This document shows, piece after piece, positions 4,881 through 5,188 of a DNA stretch of 5,188 bases. The stretch comes from Limnohabitans sp. (GTDB taxonomy: Bacteria; Pseudomonadota; Gammaproteobacteria; Burkholderiales; Burkholderiaceae_C): contig JANQXJ010000106.1 of NCBI GenBank assembly GCA_030729445.1, positions 1-5,188 on the forward strand, in the 5' to 3' direction. The position numbers and the translations under genes are program-made. Each line of letters begins with the position of its first letter. Position 1 is the first letter of the stretch. Below the pieces are notes generated by a model, which worked only from the letters and a program-made list of their open reading frames with translations, was not told the DNA's origin and searched no databases.

Positions 4881-5188
4881 ATGCGCGAACAACCCATCCA
4901 CTGGGAAACGGAAGGCACCAGCCGTGTCCCGTTTGCCGTGTACACCGACGAGGCGCTGCACAAAAAGGAGCTGGAGCGCTTCTTTTACAAAAGCCATTGG
5001 AGCTATGTGGGCCTGGAAGCCGAGATTCCGAATCCCGGCGACTTCAAGCGCACCGTGGTGGGCGAGCGCTCGGTCATCATGACGCGGGCCACCGACGGGC
5101 AGATCCATGTGGTCGAGAACGTCTGCGCCCACCGGGGCATGCAGTTTTGCCGTGAACGCCATGGCAACAAAAAAGAGTTTGTCTGCCC
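4881..5188 (+). CDS. Rieske aromatic ring-hydroxylating oxygenase alpha subunit (3' partial), salicylate 5-hydroxylase/anthranilate dioxygenase-like
   Basis: About 103 residues of a protein normally near 420-450 are visible; the frame runs off the right edge. It is the start of the large subunit of a Rieske non-heme iron oxygenase, which hydroxylates an aromatic ring using electrons passed through a ferredoxin and reductase. The Rieske [2Fe-2S] first half is C82-A-H84-R-G. The second half begins at C102-P, so the spacing H84 to C102 is 17 residues, as in naphthalene-type enzymes. The conserved lead-in ELERFFYKSHWSYVGLEAEI, then NPGDFKRTVVGERSVIM (51-67), and the NVCAHRGMQFCRERHGN stretch (80-96) recall NagG, the salicylate 5-hydroxylase large subunit, more than AndAc of anthranilate dioxygenase. 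The catalytic iron site is out of view, so substrate is not settled. The divergent NahR-like regulator supports a salicylate-like substrate. A small subunit, ferredoxin and reductase are expected beyond the window. Confidence 0.9.
   Translation, partial: MREQPIHWETEGTSRVPFAVYTDEALHKKELERFFYKSHWSYVGLEAEIPNPGDFKRTVVGERSVIMTRATDGQIHVVENVCAHRGMQFCRERHGNKKEFVC

Noticed and set aside
4804..5082. A 92-codon + strand open frame starting inside the divergent spacer
   Set aside because: It is out of frame with the Rieske protein, has no ribosome binding site and begins within the operator palindrome. The Rieske frame at 4881 has motif and ribosome binding site support.
4797..5162. A 121-codon - strand open frame opposite the Rieske oxygenase start
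   Set aside because: It is a mirror of the oxygenase gene with no recognisable domain, and its end lies in the promoter region.

Overview
The window looks like chromosomal DNA of a GC-rich betaproteobacterium, order Burkholderiales and most likely family Comamonadaceae. The main pointers are a PhaM-type polyhydroxybutyrate granule protein (a betaproteobacterial family) and the overall sequence character of the tgt, LysR and dioxygenase products. Genus cannot be fixed from the sequence alone. Almost all of it is coding. No tRNA, rRNA, CRISPR array, insertion sequence or integrase was seen.

Layout, left to right. (1) The C-terminal two thirds of a TauD/TfdA-type Fe(II)/2-oxoglutarate dioxygenase on the + strand, cut by the window's left edge. 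(2) After 64 bases, a PhaM-like granule regulator with a good ribosome binding site. (3) A stand-alone FIST-domain protein whose ATG overlaps the phaM stop as ATGA, so these two form a translationally coupled pair. (4) Convergent to it, with stop codons touching, tgt (tRNA-guanine transglycosylase, queuosine pathway) on the - strand. (5) Just upstream of tgt on the same strand, a LysR-type regulator that closely resembles the NahR/DntR/NagR salicylate-type subgroup. (6) A 111-base AT-rich divergent spacer packed with inverted repeats. (7) The start of a Rieske ring-hydroxylating oxygenase alpha subunit on the + strand, cut by the right edge. It resembles salicylate 5-hydroxylase/anthranilate dioxygenase large subunits.

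Three functional units can be inferred. The phaM-FIST pair suggests carbon-storage granule biology with an attached sensory-domain protein of unknown role. The tgt gene is a housekeeping tRNA-modification gene; it has no Shine-Dalgarno sequence and has a TACAAT box seven bases before its ATG, so it may be read as a leaderless mRNA. The LysR gene and divergent Rieske oxygenase form a classic regulator/catabolic-operon arrangement. The likely operator (8-bp arms around a 15-bp palindrome) and a partial match to the NahR-site consensus lie in the spacer, which suggests control by salicylate or a related aromatic acid. The rest of that operon lies beyond the window.

Nothing here is clearly a new biological system. 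The most useful leads are the operator architecture, the phaM-FIST coupling, the leaderless-type tgt start, and a short insertion in the Tgt zinc-binding region.
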